From Streptosporangiales bacterium (lineage in GTDB: Bacteria; Actinomycetota; Actinomycetes; Streptosporangiales; WHST01), in NCBI GenBank assembly GCA_009379955.1, contig WHST01000066.1:1-35358 (forward strand): DNA of 35,358 nt, given 5' to 3'. The notes under the pieces are model-generated. The model was not told the origin of the DNA. It did not search any database and was given only the letters and a program-made list of their open reading frames with translations. Below are positions 1 through 8,080 of this stretch, in pieces; the first letter of the stretch is position 1; every line of letters begins with the position of its first letter. A program made the position numbers and the translations under genes.

Positions 1-83
1 GGAGGACCCTGGCGGGCCATCCCCTACGGGTGAAAGGTGACCACCACCCCCCGCTGGGTCCCTAGTCGTGGCCGGTGCGCCGG

Positions 84-136
84 CTTCCCATGGTGAGTAC
101 GTCCTTCCCATGGCGCATGGGCCATGGGAAGGACGT
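84..136. repeat. Direct plus inverted repeat, extragenic hairpin
   Basis: The word CTTCCCATGG occurs at 84-93 and again at 104-113, 20 bp apart. The second copy is part of a perfect 15-bp inverted repeat (99-113 against 122-136) with an 8-nt loop. It lies beyond the 3' end of the minus-strand operon that stops at 299. It could be a terminator, a recombination product or a protein-binding palindrome. No T-run follows on either strand. The stretch 1-83 shows no gene I can support. Confidence 0.6.
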
Positions 137-186
137 GTTCATCAACTGAACATGATCATTCGCCTCAGGCACGCGCCACGGCCAGG

Positions 187-240
187 CCCGTGAGGGGCAC
201 CCTCACCGTGTCCTGGCGCGGTGAGGGTGCCCCTCACGGG
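187..240 (-). terminator. Perfect 22-bp hairpin downstream of operon A
   Basis: Positions 187-208 and 219-240 are perfect reverse complements with a 10-nt loop (209-218). The hairpin begins 58 nt past the stop codon of the last operon A gene, so it is a plausible intrinsic terminator or 3'-end stabiliser. It lacks a U-tract, which is common in high-GC actinomycetes. The arm core GTGAGGGGCACC nearly repeats in the hairpin near 27980-28019. Confidence 0.6.
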
Positions 241-298
241 GTCCCTGGCCGCCGCTCTTTTCGAATGAACGTGATCAGCGGGGACACGCCGAGGGTGC

Positions 299-769
299 TC
301 AGGCAGCCGTCCCCGCGTCGGCGGTCAGGCCGACCGTCTCGACGCCCGCGACCGCGCACTCCTCGTCGCGGTCGGAGGTGTCACCGCTGATGCCGACCGC
401 GCCGATGACGTCCCGGGTCTCCGGGTCGCGGACGAGCACGCCGCCGGGTGCCGGCAGGAGACCACCGGGCGCGAGTGCGGCGAGCGCGGCGAAGAACTCC
501 GGCTGCTTCTGCGACCTGCGCGCGATCTCGCGGCTCGGCAGCCCCATGCCGAGGGCTCCCCACGCCTTGCCGGACGCGATCTGCGGCCGCATGATCCCCG
601 AACCGTCCTCGCGGTGCAGCAGCACGACGTGCCCGCCCGCGTCCAGCACCGCGACGGTCAGCGGGTCGTAGCCGCGTTCGAGACGCAGCTCGAGCGCGTG
701 GGCCGCGATCGCCTCGGCCACCGCCAGGCCGAGACGCCCGGCACCCGTGGACCTTCCTTCTGACGCCAT
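299..769 (-). CDS. GlcG/HbpS-like heme-binding-domain (DUF336) protein
   Basis: The 156-residue product has the GlcG/HbpS (DUF336) fold pattern. An N-terminal helix (LGLAVAEAIAAHALEL) is followed by VAVLDAGGHVVLLHREDG, then ASGKAWGALGMG, then LPAPGGVLVRDPETRDVIGA and a closing GVSGDTSDRDEECAVAG-like segment (here GISGDTSD). The ATG at 769 is chosen because AGGAGGAAGT sits just upstream. Family members bind heme or accompany small-acid catabolic operons (glycolate, propanediol, aromatic side chains), and the exact role is usually unknown. It is the last gene of the eight-gene operon, 49 nt after the MFS gene. A direct metabolic role in the pathway is inference. Confidence 0.8.
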   Translation of the reverse strand: MASEGRSTGAGRLGLAVAEAIAAHALELRLERGYDPLTVAVLDAGGHVVLLHREDGSGIMRPQIASGKAWGALGMGLPSREIARRSQKQPEFFAALAALAPGGLLPAPGGVLVRDPETRDVIGAVGISGDTSDRDEECAVAGVETVGLTADAGTAA

Positions 770-818
770 GACTTCCTCCTCGTACGTTCCGCCCCCGACC
801 TCACCACACCCCGACACC

Positions 819-2006
819 TCACGGTGCCACCACCCCGTGACCGCTTCCTCGCTCCGACTCCGCGATCCTGTGGACGCACCACAGCAGCACCGCGGACACG
901 GCGCTCAGGACGGCCGTCGTCACCCACAGCACCTGGTAGCCGACGGCGTGGGCGACGTGCCCGAGCACCAGCGGGCCGAGGAAGCCGCCCGACGCGAATC
1001 CGGTCATCAGCACGCCCGTCGCCCGCGCGGCACCGGCGGGGTGGCCCACGACGACCGCGTAGTGCAGCAGGCCCGACCAGGCCCAGCCGAGCCCGTACGC
1101 GACGATCGCGCCCGCGACGTACGCCACGGTGTTCCCGGTGCCGACGAGCAGGTGTCCCACCGTGCCCGCGATCAGCAGGCCGACCGTGAGCGGCACGGGT
1201 CCTGGACCCCGCGGCCGGTCCATCAACATGCCGGCGCCGATGCGTCCGAGGAGTCCCATGCCGCTGGCGACCGCCAGCGTCAGGCCGGCCGCACCCTCGG
1301 CGACCCCGGCCCCGTTGGCGCCGTAGTCGACGAGGAAGGTGCCGAGGGAGTTGCCCGCGGCCCCGCCGCAGCCGGCTCCGACCGCCACCACGACGAGCAG
1401 GCGCGGGCCTGCGATCCCCCCACCGCGCACCGGGCGCGCCTCGCGTGGCTCCTGCGGAGCGACCCGGGCGGCGGCGAAGACCAGCAGGAAGGTCGGGACC
1501 GCCGCCGCGAGGAACGACCAGCGCCAGCCCACCGTCAGCGCGACCGCGGGGACGGCGAGACCGGCGAGCAGCCCCGCGAGGGCCGGGGCACTCTGCTTGA
1601 CCCCCATCGACAGGCCGAGCGGCACCCGCGCGCTCTCGGCGGAGAGCAGCTTGTTGGTCGACGGGTGGACCGCGCCGTTGGCCAGGCCACCGACGGCCAG
1701 CGCGAGGGCGAGGTGGACGACGGACTGCGCGGCGGCGACGCCGGCGAGCGAGGCGCAGCTGACCACCATCGTCGCGACGAGGCTCACCCGCACGCCGGCA
1801 CGCTCGACGAGGCGGCCGAGCGTCGCGGACGAGAGTGCCGTGAGGCCGAAGAAGAGCGCGACCGCGTTGCCGAGCGTCGCCGGGCTCAGCCGCAGGTCGG
1901 CACCGATCTGCACGGCCTGGGCGCCGACCAGGAACAGCGGGGAGATCGACGCCGTCGTCGTCACCGTCGCGAAGAGCAGCGGCCGGCCGGCGAGGGCGAC
2001 GGCCAA
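819..2006 (-). CDS. MFS transporter
   Basis: The product has 395 residues and about 12 hydrophobic segments, typical of the major facilitator superfamily. A loop with GRLVERAG lies between early segments, a glycine-rich mid-protein linker carries charged residues, and GRIGAGMLMDRPRGPG is the equivalent loop in the second half. The only usable start is a TTG at 2006. It lies three nucleotides after the acyl-CoA dehydrogenase stop and in the same frame (TGA-CGG-TTG), so translation is probably coupled by termination-reinitiation. Its place inside a CoA-acid degradation operon suggests import of the organic-acid substrate, but the substrate cannot be read from sequence. Confidence 0.8.
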   Translation of the reverse strand: MAVALAGRPLLFATVTTTASISPLFLVGAQAVQIGADLRLSPATLGNAVALFFGLTALSSATLGRLVERAGVRVSLVATMVVSCASLAGVAAAQSVVHLALALAVGGLANGAVHPSTNKLLSAESARVPLGLSMGVKQSAPALAGLLAGLAVPAVALTVGWRWSFLAAAVPTFLLVFAAARVAPQEPREARPVRGGGIAGPRLLVVVAVGAGCGGAAGNSLGTFLVDYGANGAGVAEGAAGLTLAVASGMGLLGRIGAGMLMDRPRGPGPVPLTVGLLIAGTVGHLLVGTGNTVAYVAGAIVAYGLGWAWSGLLHYAVVVGHPAGAARATGVLMTGFASGGFLGPLVLGHVAHAVGYQVLWVTTAVLSAVSAVLLWCVHRIAESERGSGHGVVAP

Positions 2007-2009
2007 CCG

Positions 2010-3155
2010 TCAGAGACCCATCGTCTTCGCGATGATGTTTCGCTGGATCTCCGACGTGCCCGCGCCGATCGTGCCGAGACGCGAGTCGCGGAGGTGGCGC
2101 TGCAGGTCGTACTCCATCGTGTAGCCGTAGCCGCCGAGGATCTGCACGCCCATGTCGGCCACCGCCTTGTACGCCTCGCTCACGTAGAGCTTCAGTATCG
2201 CCGCGTCGCGGACCGTGTTGGTCCCCTGGTCGAGGCGTTCGGCGTAGCGGTAGACGAGGGTCCGGGAGATGTCGACCATCAGCTGCATCTCGGCGAGCTT
2301 GTGACTGACGGCCTGGTACGCCCCGATCGGCTGCCCGAACTGGTGGCGCTCCTTGGCGTACGCGAGCGCGTCGTCGAGCGCCGACTGCGCGGCGCCCATC
2401 CGCGCGGCCGACAGGCACAGGCGCTCGAACTCGAGCACGTCCATGAGGACGGGCCAGCCGTCGTCCTGCGGACCGATCCGGTTCTCCGCGGGCACCTCGA
2501 CGTCGTCGAAGTGCAGCACGGTGGTGCCCAGCGGCCAGTGCCCCAGCGTCTCCAGCGGCCTGGCCGTGAGACCGGGGCTGTCGGTCGGCACGAGCAGCAG
2601 CGTGATGCCGTGGTGCTTGCGCTTCCCCGTGCTCGTCCGCGTGACAGTCAGGACGTAGTCGGACACCTTGAACCCGGAGCAGAAGATCTTGCCACCGGTG
2701 ACCCGGTATCCGTCGCCTGTCGGTGTCGCCGCTGTCCTGATCGCCGCCGCGTCGGAGCCGGAGTCGGGCTCGGTCAGCGCGAAGCACACCGAGATCTCGC
2801 CGCGCGCCAGCGCCGGCAGGAACCGTTGCCGCTGCTCGGGTGTGCCGTGCGTGCCGAGTGCGTGCGCACCGTGGCCGAGGTTGCGGAAGGTCCAGAAGGC
2901 GAGGTCGAGGAATCCCCTGCCGAGCTCCTCGAGCAGCGTGGCCACCGTGGACGTGCCGGCACCGCCGCCGCCGTACTCCTCCGCGACGTTGACGCCCAGG
3001 TACCCGAGCTGTCCCAGCTCCTTGAACGCCTCGACGGGTGCGCGGTGCTCGCGGTCGCACTCGCGCACGTACTCGCGCGGGTAACGCTTCGCGAACAGGT
3101 CGCGCACCGTGCTCCTGAGCATCTCCTGCTCGTCGGTGGTCTCGTTACCCTTCAT
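2010..3155 (-). CDS. Acyl-CoA dehydrogenase
   Basis: The 381-residue product is a normal-length flavin acyl-CoA dehydrogenase. An N-terminal helical domain comes first, then the FAD/substrate motif CFALTEPDSGSDAA (about residues 124-137), YRVTGGKIFCSG (150-161), and the C-terminal helical domain with QLMVDISR, ILGGYGYTMEYDLQRHLRDSR and GTSEIQRNIIAKTMGL. The position used as catalytic base in medium-chain enzymes is Ala here (IGAGTSEIQR). Glu244 in LEFERLCLSAARMG sits where isovaleryl-CoA and long-chain enzymes keep their base, suggesting a branched-acid substrate. The ATG at 3155 follows AAGGAG. It overlaps the CoA-transferase stop by ATGA, so the two are translationally coupled. Confidence 0.93.
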   Translation of the reverse strand: MKGNETTDEQEMLRSTVRDLFAKRYPREYVRECDREHRAPVEAFKELGQLGYLGVNVAEEYGGGGAGTSTVATLLEELGRGFLDLAFWTFRNLGHGAHALGTHGTPEQRQRFLPALARGEISVCFALTEPDSGSDAAAIRTAATPTGDGYRVTGGKIFCSGFKVSDYVLTVTRTSTGKRKHHGITLLLVPTDSPGLTARPLETLGHWPLGTTVLHFDDVEVPAENRIGPQDDGWPVLMDVLEFERLCLSAARMGAAQSALDDALAYAKERHQFGQPIGAYQAVSHKLAEMQLMVDISRTLVYRYAERLDQGTNTVRDAAILKLYVSEAYKAVADMGVQILGGYGYTMEYDLQRHLRDSRLGTIGAGTSEIQRNIIAKTMGL

Positions 3156-4402
3156 GGCACCACTCCTTCGCCGTGTGGACGCGCACCGACCTCCGCGTCG
3201 GCCTGGGGCTCCCAGACGCCGATGAGGCCGCGTTCGGCCAGTCCGGAGATGGTGGCGTCGTCGAGGCCGAGCCGGTCGGCGAGCACCTCGGCCGTGTGCT
3301 GGCCGATCATCGGTGCCGTCGCGTTGGGGAACGTCCAGTCCTGGTACTGGATCGGGCTCGCGGGATAGCGCACCGGGCCCAGCTCCGGATGGTCGTAGCT
3401 GCGGACGAGCCCGCGGGCGACGACCTGCGGGTCGGAGAAGACCCCGTCGAAGTCGTTGACCGGGGCGGACGGGATGTCGTACTCGTCGAGCACGGCCATG
3501 GCCTCGTCCTTCGTCCTGCCGCCGAACGCGTCCTCGAGCACCGAGGTGACGAACTCGCGATTGGCCACCCGCGCGCTGTTGCCGGCGGTACGGGCGTCGT
3601 CCTTGAGGTCGGGGCGCCCGATGGCATCGCACAGCCGTCGCCAGAACTTGTCCTCGCGTGCCGCGATGACGACGTGGCCGTCCTTCACCGACAACGCCTG
3701 CCACGGCACCATGTGGGCGTGCGCGGTGCCCTGACGGGTGACCGCGCGTCCGCTGTTGAGGTGGTCGAGCGCGTCGTACGACAGCATCGAGACCAGCGAG
3801 TCGAGCATGCCGACGTCCGCGTGCTCGCCGCGGCCGTGCAGCAGGCGACCGCAGAGCCCGCCGAGCACGGACACACACGCGAAGAGGCCACCGGCGATGT
3901 CGGCGAGCGGGATGCCCACCCGCGACGGCGGGCCTTCGGGCTCACCGGTGACGTGGAGGTGCCCCGAGAACGCCTGGATCACCAGGTCGAACGCGGGCCT
4001 GTCCTTCGCCGGGCCGTACTCACCAAACCCGGTGACCGACGCCGTCACGAGGTCGGGGTTACGTTCCTTGAGCGTGTCGTGGTCGATGCCGAGGCGCTTC
4101 ATCACGCCGGGCCGGAAGTTGTCGATGACGACGTCGGCCTGCTCCACGAGGCCGTAGAACAGCGCGCGGCCCTCGGCGCTCTTGAGGTCGAGCGCGATGC
4201 TCTTCTTGTTGCGGTTCATGAACAGGTGGATCGAGCTCTCCCCTCGCCATGGCGCGATCGCCGCGTTGCGGTTGGCGTCGCCCTTCAGCGGCTCGACCTT
4301 GATGACCTCGGCACCCATGTCCGCGAGGATCACGCCGCCGTAGGTGCCCGCGATGACCTGGCCGAGCTCGAGGACGGTGATCCCGTCGAGCATCCCGCTC
4401 AT
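3152..4402 (-). CDS. CaiB/BaiF class III CoA-transferase
   Basis: The 416-residue product is a family III CoA-transferase, which moves CoA between carboxylic acids through enzyme-bound anhydride intermediates. It shows the N-terminal LDGITVLELGQVIAGTYGG, the ADMGAEVIKVEPLKGD segment, NRNKKSIALDLK, VVIDNFRPGVMKRLG, and VGIPLADIAGGLFA with Asp168 at the catalytic aspartate position. The C-terminal part includes FSDPQVVARG. The first of two nearby ATGs (4402) is chosen because GAAGGAG lies 7-8 nt upstream. Within the operon it would activate the imported acid before the acyl-CoA dehydrogenase step. The donor, perhaps succinyl-CoA, is not determinable. Confidence 0.93.
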   Translation of the reverse strand: MSGMLDGITVLELGQVIAGTYGGVILADMGAEVIKVEPLKGDANRNAAIAPWRGESSIHLFMNRNKKSIALDLKSAEGRALFYGLVEQADVVIDNFRPGVMKRLGIDHDTLKERNPDLVTASVTGFGEYGPAKDRPAFDLVIQAFSGHLHVTGEPEGPPSRVGIPLADIAGGLFACVSVLGGLCGRLLHGRGEHADVGMLDSLVSMLSYDALDHLNSGRAVTRQGTAHAHMVPWQALSVKDGHVVIAAREDKFWRRLCDAIGRPDLKDDARTAGNSARVANREFVTSVLEDAFGGRTKDEAMAVLDEYDIPSAPVNDFDGVFSDPQVVARGLVRSYDHPELGPVRYPASPIQYQDWTFPNATAPMIGQHTAEVLADRLGLDDATISGLAERGLIGVWEPQADAEVGARPHGEGVVP

Positions 4403-4415
4403 GGGCACACTCCTT

Positions 4416-5513
4416 CTAGGCCGGCCGACGAAGGGAGACGATCTCGCCCGTGCGCACGGACTCGTCGATCGCCAACGACACCTGCAGTACGTCCTGACCC
4501 TGCTGACCGGTGGCAAGGATCGGATGGACCCGGCCGGTGCCGACGCTCTCGACGAACGCGTGGGTCTCGTCCTTCATGGCACCGAAGTACTCACCGAGCG
4601 CCCAGTCTCCCGGCATCGCCGAGCCCAGCATCGCGACGTTCATGCTGACGTCGGGCGTGTACGGCGACGGCACGGCCTGGTCCGAAGCGAGCAGGATGTC
4701 CCTGTGGTCGTCCTTGACGCTGAGCACGCCGGAGCGTCCGAACAGCTCGAACTCCATGGTGGCGACGTACGCGGGCCAGTACTCCGGCAGCTCCCAGCTC
4801 ACCCCGAGGTTGGCGACGGCGCCGTCGTCGAACGTCAGCACGCACCACGTCGAGTCGGGGGTGCCGTGCTCGTCGAAGATGCGGCCACGCGCGCCCTGCG
4901 CGTACGCGCTGACCGGCCACCGGCCGGGGAGGTACCACAGCAGCAGGTCGATGCAGTAGGTCAACGTGTTGATCGACGGCGTCGTAGTGCTGGCGCGTGA
5001 GATGACCGCCTTGGCGACGGCCTGGGTCAGGTAGATGGAGGCATGCGCGCTCGTCACCTCGCCCAGGTAGCCGTCGTCGACGTGCTGCTTCATCGCGAGG
5101 AAGCGACGGCGGAAGCGCTGGGTGAACCCCGAGTAGAGCGCGACACCCTTCGCGTCCGCGGCCGCGACCAGCTTGTCGCCGTCCTCGGGGAGGATCGCGA
5201 ACGGCTTCTCGACGAGCACGTGCCTGCCCGCGTCGATCGCCGCGATCGACGGGTCGAAGTGGGCGTCCTCCGTGGTCGCGACGATGACCGCGTCGATCGC
5301 GTCGCTGCGGACGAGCTCGGCCGCGTCGGTCGTCCACGCGTCTGCCTCGCAGTCCTCGGCAAGCGCCCGCGCCTTCGCCTCGTCGACGTCGCAGACCGCG
5401 AGGTAGCCGACCGACGGGTGCCGGTGGGCGATCTGCGCGCGCAGGCGCCCGATCGTGCCGCAACCGATGATCGCGACGCCGACGCCGCCGGTGATCTGCC
5501 GACTCCGTGCCAT
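4416..5513 (-). CDS. Gfo/Idh/MocA family oxidoreductase
   Basis: The 365-residue product begins with a Rossmann fold (VAIIGCGTIGRLRA, about residues 12-25). Other family hallmarks are a conserved acidic residue after the second strand (CDVDEAKA), the VEKPFAI motif, and a C-terminal alpha/beta domain with WCVLTFDDGAVANLGVSWELP. These enzymes oxidise or reduce sugar-like alcohols or ketones with NAD(P). It is the odd member of a fatty-acid-type operon, so it may oxidise a hydroxy-acid or polyol precursor, or reduce a keto product (inference). The start at 5513 is preceded by AGGTAGGTGACGAC, which is repeated exactly before the binding-protein gene at 14492. Confidence 0.88.
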   Translation of the reverse strand: MARSRQITGGVGVAIIGCGTIGRLRAQIAHRHPSVGYLAVCDVDEAKARALAEDCEADAWTTDAAELVRSDAIDAVIVATTEDAHFDPSIAAIDAGRHVLVEKPFAILPEDGDKLVAAADAKGVALYSGFTQRFRRRFLAMKQHVDDGYLGEVTSAHASIYLTQAVAKAVISRASTTTPSINTLTYCIDLLLWYLPGRWPVSAYAQGARGRIFDEHGTPDSTWCVLTFDDGAVANLGVSWELPEYWPAYVATMEFELFGRSGVLSVKDDHRDILLASDQAVPSPYTPDVSMNVAMLGSAMPGDWALGEYFGAMKDETHAFVESVGTGRVHPILATGQQGQDVLQVSLAIDESVRTGEIVSLRRPA

Positions 5514-5533
5514 GTCGTCACCTACCTGTTCCG

Positions 5534-6412
5534 TCAGCGCCGCGCCGCCTCGGCGCGGGCGATCACCTGTCGCGCCCGGCGCGCGACGGCGTAGTCGACC
5601 ATCCGTCCGTCCACACCGATCGACGCGGACCCGTTCGCCACCGCCTCCTCGAACTTCTCCAGCACCATCCGCTGGTACGCCACCTCGTCGTCGGTGGGCG
5701 TGAAGACCTGGTGGATCACCTCGACCTGCGCCGGATGGATCGCCACCTTGCCGACGTAGCCGACGCGCTTCGCGAGCTCGCACTCGGTGCGCAGCGCGTC
5801 GAGGTTCCTGAAGTCCATGAACACCGCGTCCATCGGCCGCTCGATGCCCGCCGCACGCGCCGCGATGACGACCAGCGAACGCGCCGTCAGCAACGCGGTG
5901 CCGTCCGGCGTCCACTCGCACCCGAGGTCGACGACGAGATCGCCCTCCTCGCCCGACCCGAACAGGACGGACCGGATGCGCGGGCTGCTCGTGACGACGT
6001 CGTTGATGCGGGCGACCCCGAGGGCGCTCTCGACGAGCGGCACGATCTCCGTCGAGCCGGCCTCGCGGCCCGCGTCGAGCTCCAGAGCCGTGAGCGCGCC
6101 GTCGATGCGCCGCAGCAACTGCGGATCGTCGGCCTTCGGCAGCACCACGCCCGCGACGCCGGCCCGGCCGGCGGCCACCACGTCGGGCCAGAGGAACTCG
6201 GTGTCGCCGCCGTTGAGCCGGACGAACACCGGCACCTCCGCCTGCTCGATCTCGCCGAGGTTGTCCCTCGCCTGCGGCTTCGCGGCGACGGGGACGGCGT
6301 CCTCCAGGTCGACGATGACCGCGTCGGTCCCCGACCGCGTCGCCTTGCCGACCAGGTCGAGCCGGTTCCCCGGCGTGAACAGCATCGAACGGAAGGCACG
6401 CACCCCGCTCAC
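5534..6412 (-). CDS. CitE-like HpcH/HpaI aldolase / beta-hydroxyacyl-CoA lyase
   Basis: The 292-residue product matches CitE-type lyases: FRSMLFTPGNRLDLVGKA at the start, AVIVDLEDAVP (acidic Mg site), VFVRLNGGDTEF, VVLPKADDPQLL, IVPLVESALGVARI, VLFGSGEEGDL and VGKVAIHPAQVEVI. Stand-alone relatives cleave citramalyl-CoA, malyl-CoA or methylmalyl-CoA to acetyl- or propionyl-CoA plus pyruvate or glyoxylate. The start is a GTG at 6412 that overlaps the stop of the preceding MaoC gene as GTGA, an arrangement typical of coupled genes. With the hydratase pair upstream, a hydration-then-cleavage step is well supported. The precise substrate is inference. Confidence 0.88.
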   Translation of the reverse strand: MSGVRAFRSMLFTPGNRLDLVGKATRSGTDAVIVDLEDAVPVAAKPQARDNLGEIEQAEVPVFVRLNGGDTEFLWPDVVAAGRAGVAGVVLPKADDPQLLRRIDGALTALELDAGREAGSTEIVPLVESALGVARINDVVTSSPRIRSVLFGSGEEGDLVVDLGCEWTPDGTALLTARSLVVIAARAAGIERPMDAVFMDFRNLDALRTECELAKRVGYVGKVAIHPAQVEVIHQVFTPTDDEVAYQRMVLEKFEEAVANGSASIGVDGRMVDYAVARRARQVIARAEAARR

Positions 6413-6828
6413 CTCGTCCCACTCATAGGCAGGCTCACGACGGCGGTACCCGTCGTCGTCCGCTCCCCCGACTCGGCCCGCTCCATCCACATCTCGACGG
6501 TCGCCGTCGCGTCGTCGACGGCCTGCAGCCGACCGCCGATGACGACCTGCTCGTCGACGTGCAGGGCGGCCAGGTGCCGGTAGCTCACCGACGTCAGGCG
6601 CGCACCGTCGACGAGCGCGTCACCGAGCACCTGGAACAAGTGCACCGCCTGCAGGGGACCCTGCACGAGCAGCTCGTCGTGGCCTTCGACGTCGCGGGTG
6701 TAGCGCTGGTCGTAGTGCACCCGGTGCGGGTTCCAGGTGGCCGCGCTGAACAGGAACAGGTCCTGCGTCCGGTACGTCCGCGTCGCCTGCGGGACCGTGC
6801 CCTCGCGCAACACTTCCGCGGGTTCCAT
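6409..6828 (-). CDS. MaoC-like hydratase, C-terminal-type subunit
   Basis: This 139-residue protein has a single hot-dog fold. TYRTQDLFLFSAATWNPHRVHYDQRYTR carries the Asp/Asn-x4-His-type hydratase motif (NPHRVHYD), followed by LLVQGPLQAVHLFQVLGD and a beta-rich end. It corresponds to the C-terminal half of two-domain FAS1-like/mesaconyl-CoA hydratases. The N-terminal half is encoded by the gene just upstream, 13 nt away, so the two probably form a heterodimer. The ATG at 6828 has GAGGAGGT upstream. The predicted reaction is reversible addition of water to an enoyl-CoA, feeding the CitE-like lyase. Confidence 0.85.
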   Translation of the reverse strand: MEPAEVLREGTVPQATRTYRTQDLFLFSAATWNPHRVHYDQRYTRDVEGHDELLVQGPLQAVHLFQVLGDALVDGARLTSVSYRHLAALHVDEQVVIGGRLQAVDDATATVEMWMERAESGERTTTGTAVVSLPMSGTR

Positions 6829-6841
6829 GCGGCTGACCTCC

Positions 6842-7360
6842 TCAACGGAAGATGCGGGTGAAGTGCTCCACGACGTACGGCTCGTCGGCGGCGTCGGCGT
6901 ACCGGTACTCGAACCTGACGAACGTGAGGGTGCCGCTGCGTCCCTCCTTGCGGACGACGGACTCCGCGTGACGCGTGCACGTGACGACGTCGCCCGCGAC
7001 GAACGGCCGGTAGAGCTCCGCTGTCGTCTCCCCCGCCATGGCCTGGCGGAACGAGATCGGCGGGATGTCGCGCAGCGGTGTGCCCTCGTCGTGCAACTCG
7101 TGCTGCGGGACGAGGTGGAAGACGCCCGTGCGCAGCGCGACGTAGTACAGGTCGGGCGCGACGACGTCGGCATGGCCGCGGGCCCTGGCCGCCGCCGCGT
7201 CGAAGTGGACGTCGTCGGTGGCACCGATCGCGACGGCGAACCGCGCGATGTCCTGAGGGGTGACGGTGACGGTGCGGCTGGTGCGGGCCGCACCCGGCCA
7301 CTCGGCGAGGTCGAGACCGTCCGTCTCGGCCGCGTTCGCCGACGAGGCCGGCACGCTCAT
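6842..7360 (-). CDS. MaoC-like hydratase, N-terminal (FAS1-like) subunit
   Basis: The 172-residue product has TVTVTPQDIARFAVAIGATDDVHFDAAAARA, then VAPDLYYVALRT and PPISFRQAMAGETTAELYRPFVAGD, then a beta strand set ending in FRFEYRY-like FVRFEYRYADA. This is the MaoC N-terminal (FAS1-like dehydratase) domain. It lacks the full catalytic motif of its partner subunit, as is usual for the structural half of such heterodimers. It is the first gene of operon A. The ATG at 7360 follows GGGGGT. Two longer in-frame starts exist upstream, but they would overlap the GTCTC operator region, so they are not preferred. Confidence 0.82.
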   Translation of the reverse strand: MSVPASSANAAETDGLDLAEWPGAARTSRTVTVTPQDIARFAVAIGATDDVHFDAAAARARGHADVVAPDLYYVALRTGVFHLVPQHELHDEGTPLRDIPPISFRQAMAGETTAELYRPFVAGDVVTCTRHAESVVRKEGRSGTLTFVRFEYRYADAADEPYVVEHFTRIFR

Positions 7361-7397
7361 GGGACCCCCAGAGGCCGCAGGATCATTATCGCAACAC

Positions 7398-7496
7398 TGT
7401 CTCATTCTAGTGTGAGACACCGGGGCAATGCGGCGCAAGGGTCCGAGGGGATCGGGCAGGCAATCCGTCTCGGATCAGCAATACGAGACATTGTCT
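7398..7496. promoter_or_regulatory. Promoter/operator region of operon A with GTCTC/GAGAC palindromes
   Basis: The 159-bp gap between two minus-strand genes (start at 7360, stop at 7520) holds four GTCTC/GAGAC words. TGTCTCA (7398-7404) and TGAGACA (7413-7419) form a perfect inverted repeat with an 8-bp spacer. GTCTC recurs at 7467-7471 inside ATCCG-TCT-CGGAT (7463-7475). GAGAC is followed by TTGTCT at 7485-7496. These are good operator candidates for control of operon A. The bound regulator is not identified. The same word appears at 19363-19386, 21974-21986 and 30431-30452. Confidence 0.6.
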
Positions 7497-7519
7497 GGAG
7501 ATGCCTGGGGCGCACGAGG

Positions 7520-8032
7520 TCAGTGGTGGGTGCCGCTGCGGATGTGCTCGAAGATCAGGTGGGTCTCGGTGTTCGCGACGTCGGGGTCGGCACTGAGCCG
7601 GACGACGAGGTCGCGCAGGTTGTGCGTGCTGGTGGCGGCGACGTGCACGTAGAAGTCCATGGGCCCACCGAGGAAGAACACGTTGAGCACCTCGGGGAGC
7701 TCGGCGACCCGCGGCGCGAACCTCGTGATGTTGCCGCGCGCATGGGCCTGCAACCGCACCGAGATCATCGCCTCGATCTCGCGGCCGAGGGCCGCGGGGT
7801 CGATGTCGGCGTGGAAGCCGCGCAGCACCCCGCGCTCGCGCAGCGCGCGTACCCGTCCGAGGCAGGTGGACGGGGCGATGCCGACCCGCTCCGCCAGGGC
7901 GTTGTTGGGCAGCCGCGCGTCCCGCGCGAGGTGGCGGAGGATGCGGTGGTCGATCTCGTCGAGCACGGGAGCCCGAAGATCCTTCGGAGCAGCGGTGCCG
8001 AGCGATCGGGCGTCCGATGATTGCGCTGACAT
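7520..8032 (-). CDS. aldR: Lrp/AsnC family regulator (AldR-type)
   Basis: The 170-residue product has an N-terminal winged helix (LDEIDHRILRHLARDARLPNNALAERVGIAPSTCLGRVRALRERGVL, about residues 24-70) and a C-terminal RAM effector domain (VRLQAHARG to NVFFLGGPMDFYVHVAATS). This is the classical Lrp/AsnC layout. It is divergent from alanine dehydrogenase with 117 bp between the starts. That is the same arrangement as mycobacterial AldR/ald, where the regulator senses amino acids and controls ald. The symbol is assigned by this synteny. The ATG at 8032 is the only reasonable start for a complete protein. Confidence 0.88.
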   Translation of the reverse strand: MSAQSSDARSLGTAAPKDLRAPVLDEIDHRILRHLARDARLPNNALAERVGIAPSTCLGRVRALRERGVLRGFHADIDPAALGREIEAMISVRLQAHARGNITRFAPRVAELPEVLNVFFLGGPMDFYVHVAATSTHNLRDLVVRLSADPDVANTETHLIFEHIRSGTHH

Positions 8033-8080
8033 GTGCCCGACTCTATCGAATCTTCGAACGACTCACTGGCGCCCGACCCT

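Noticed and set aside
747-3368. Very long plus-strand open frame (873 codons) over the MFS and dehydrogenase genes
   Set aside because: Arginine/histidine/aspartate-rich antisense shadow typical of high-GC DNA; the minus strand has clear family motifs.
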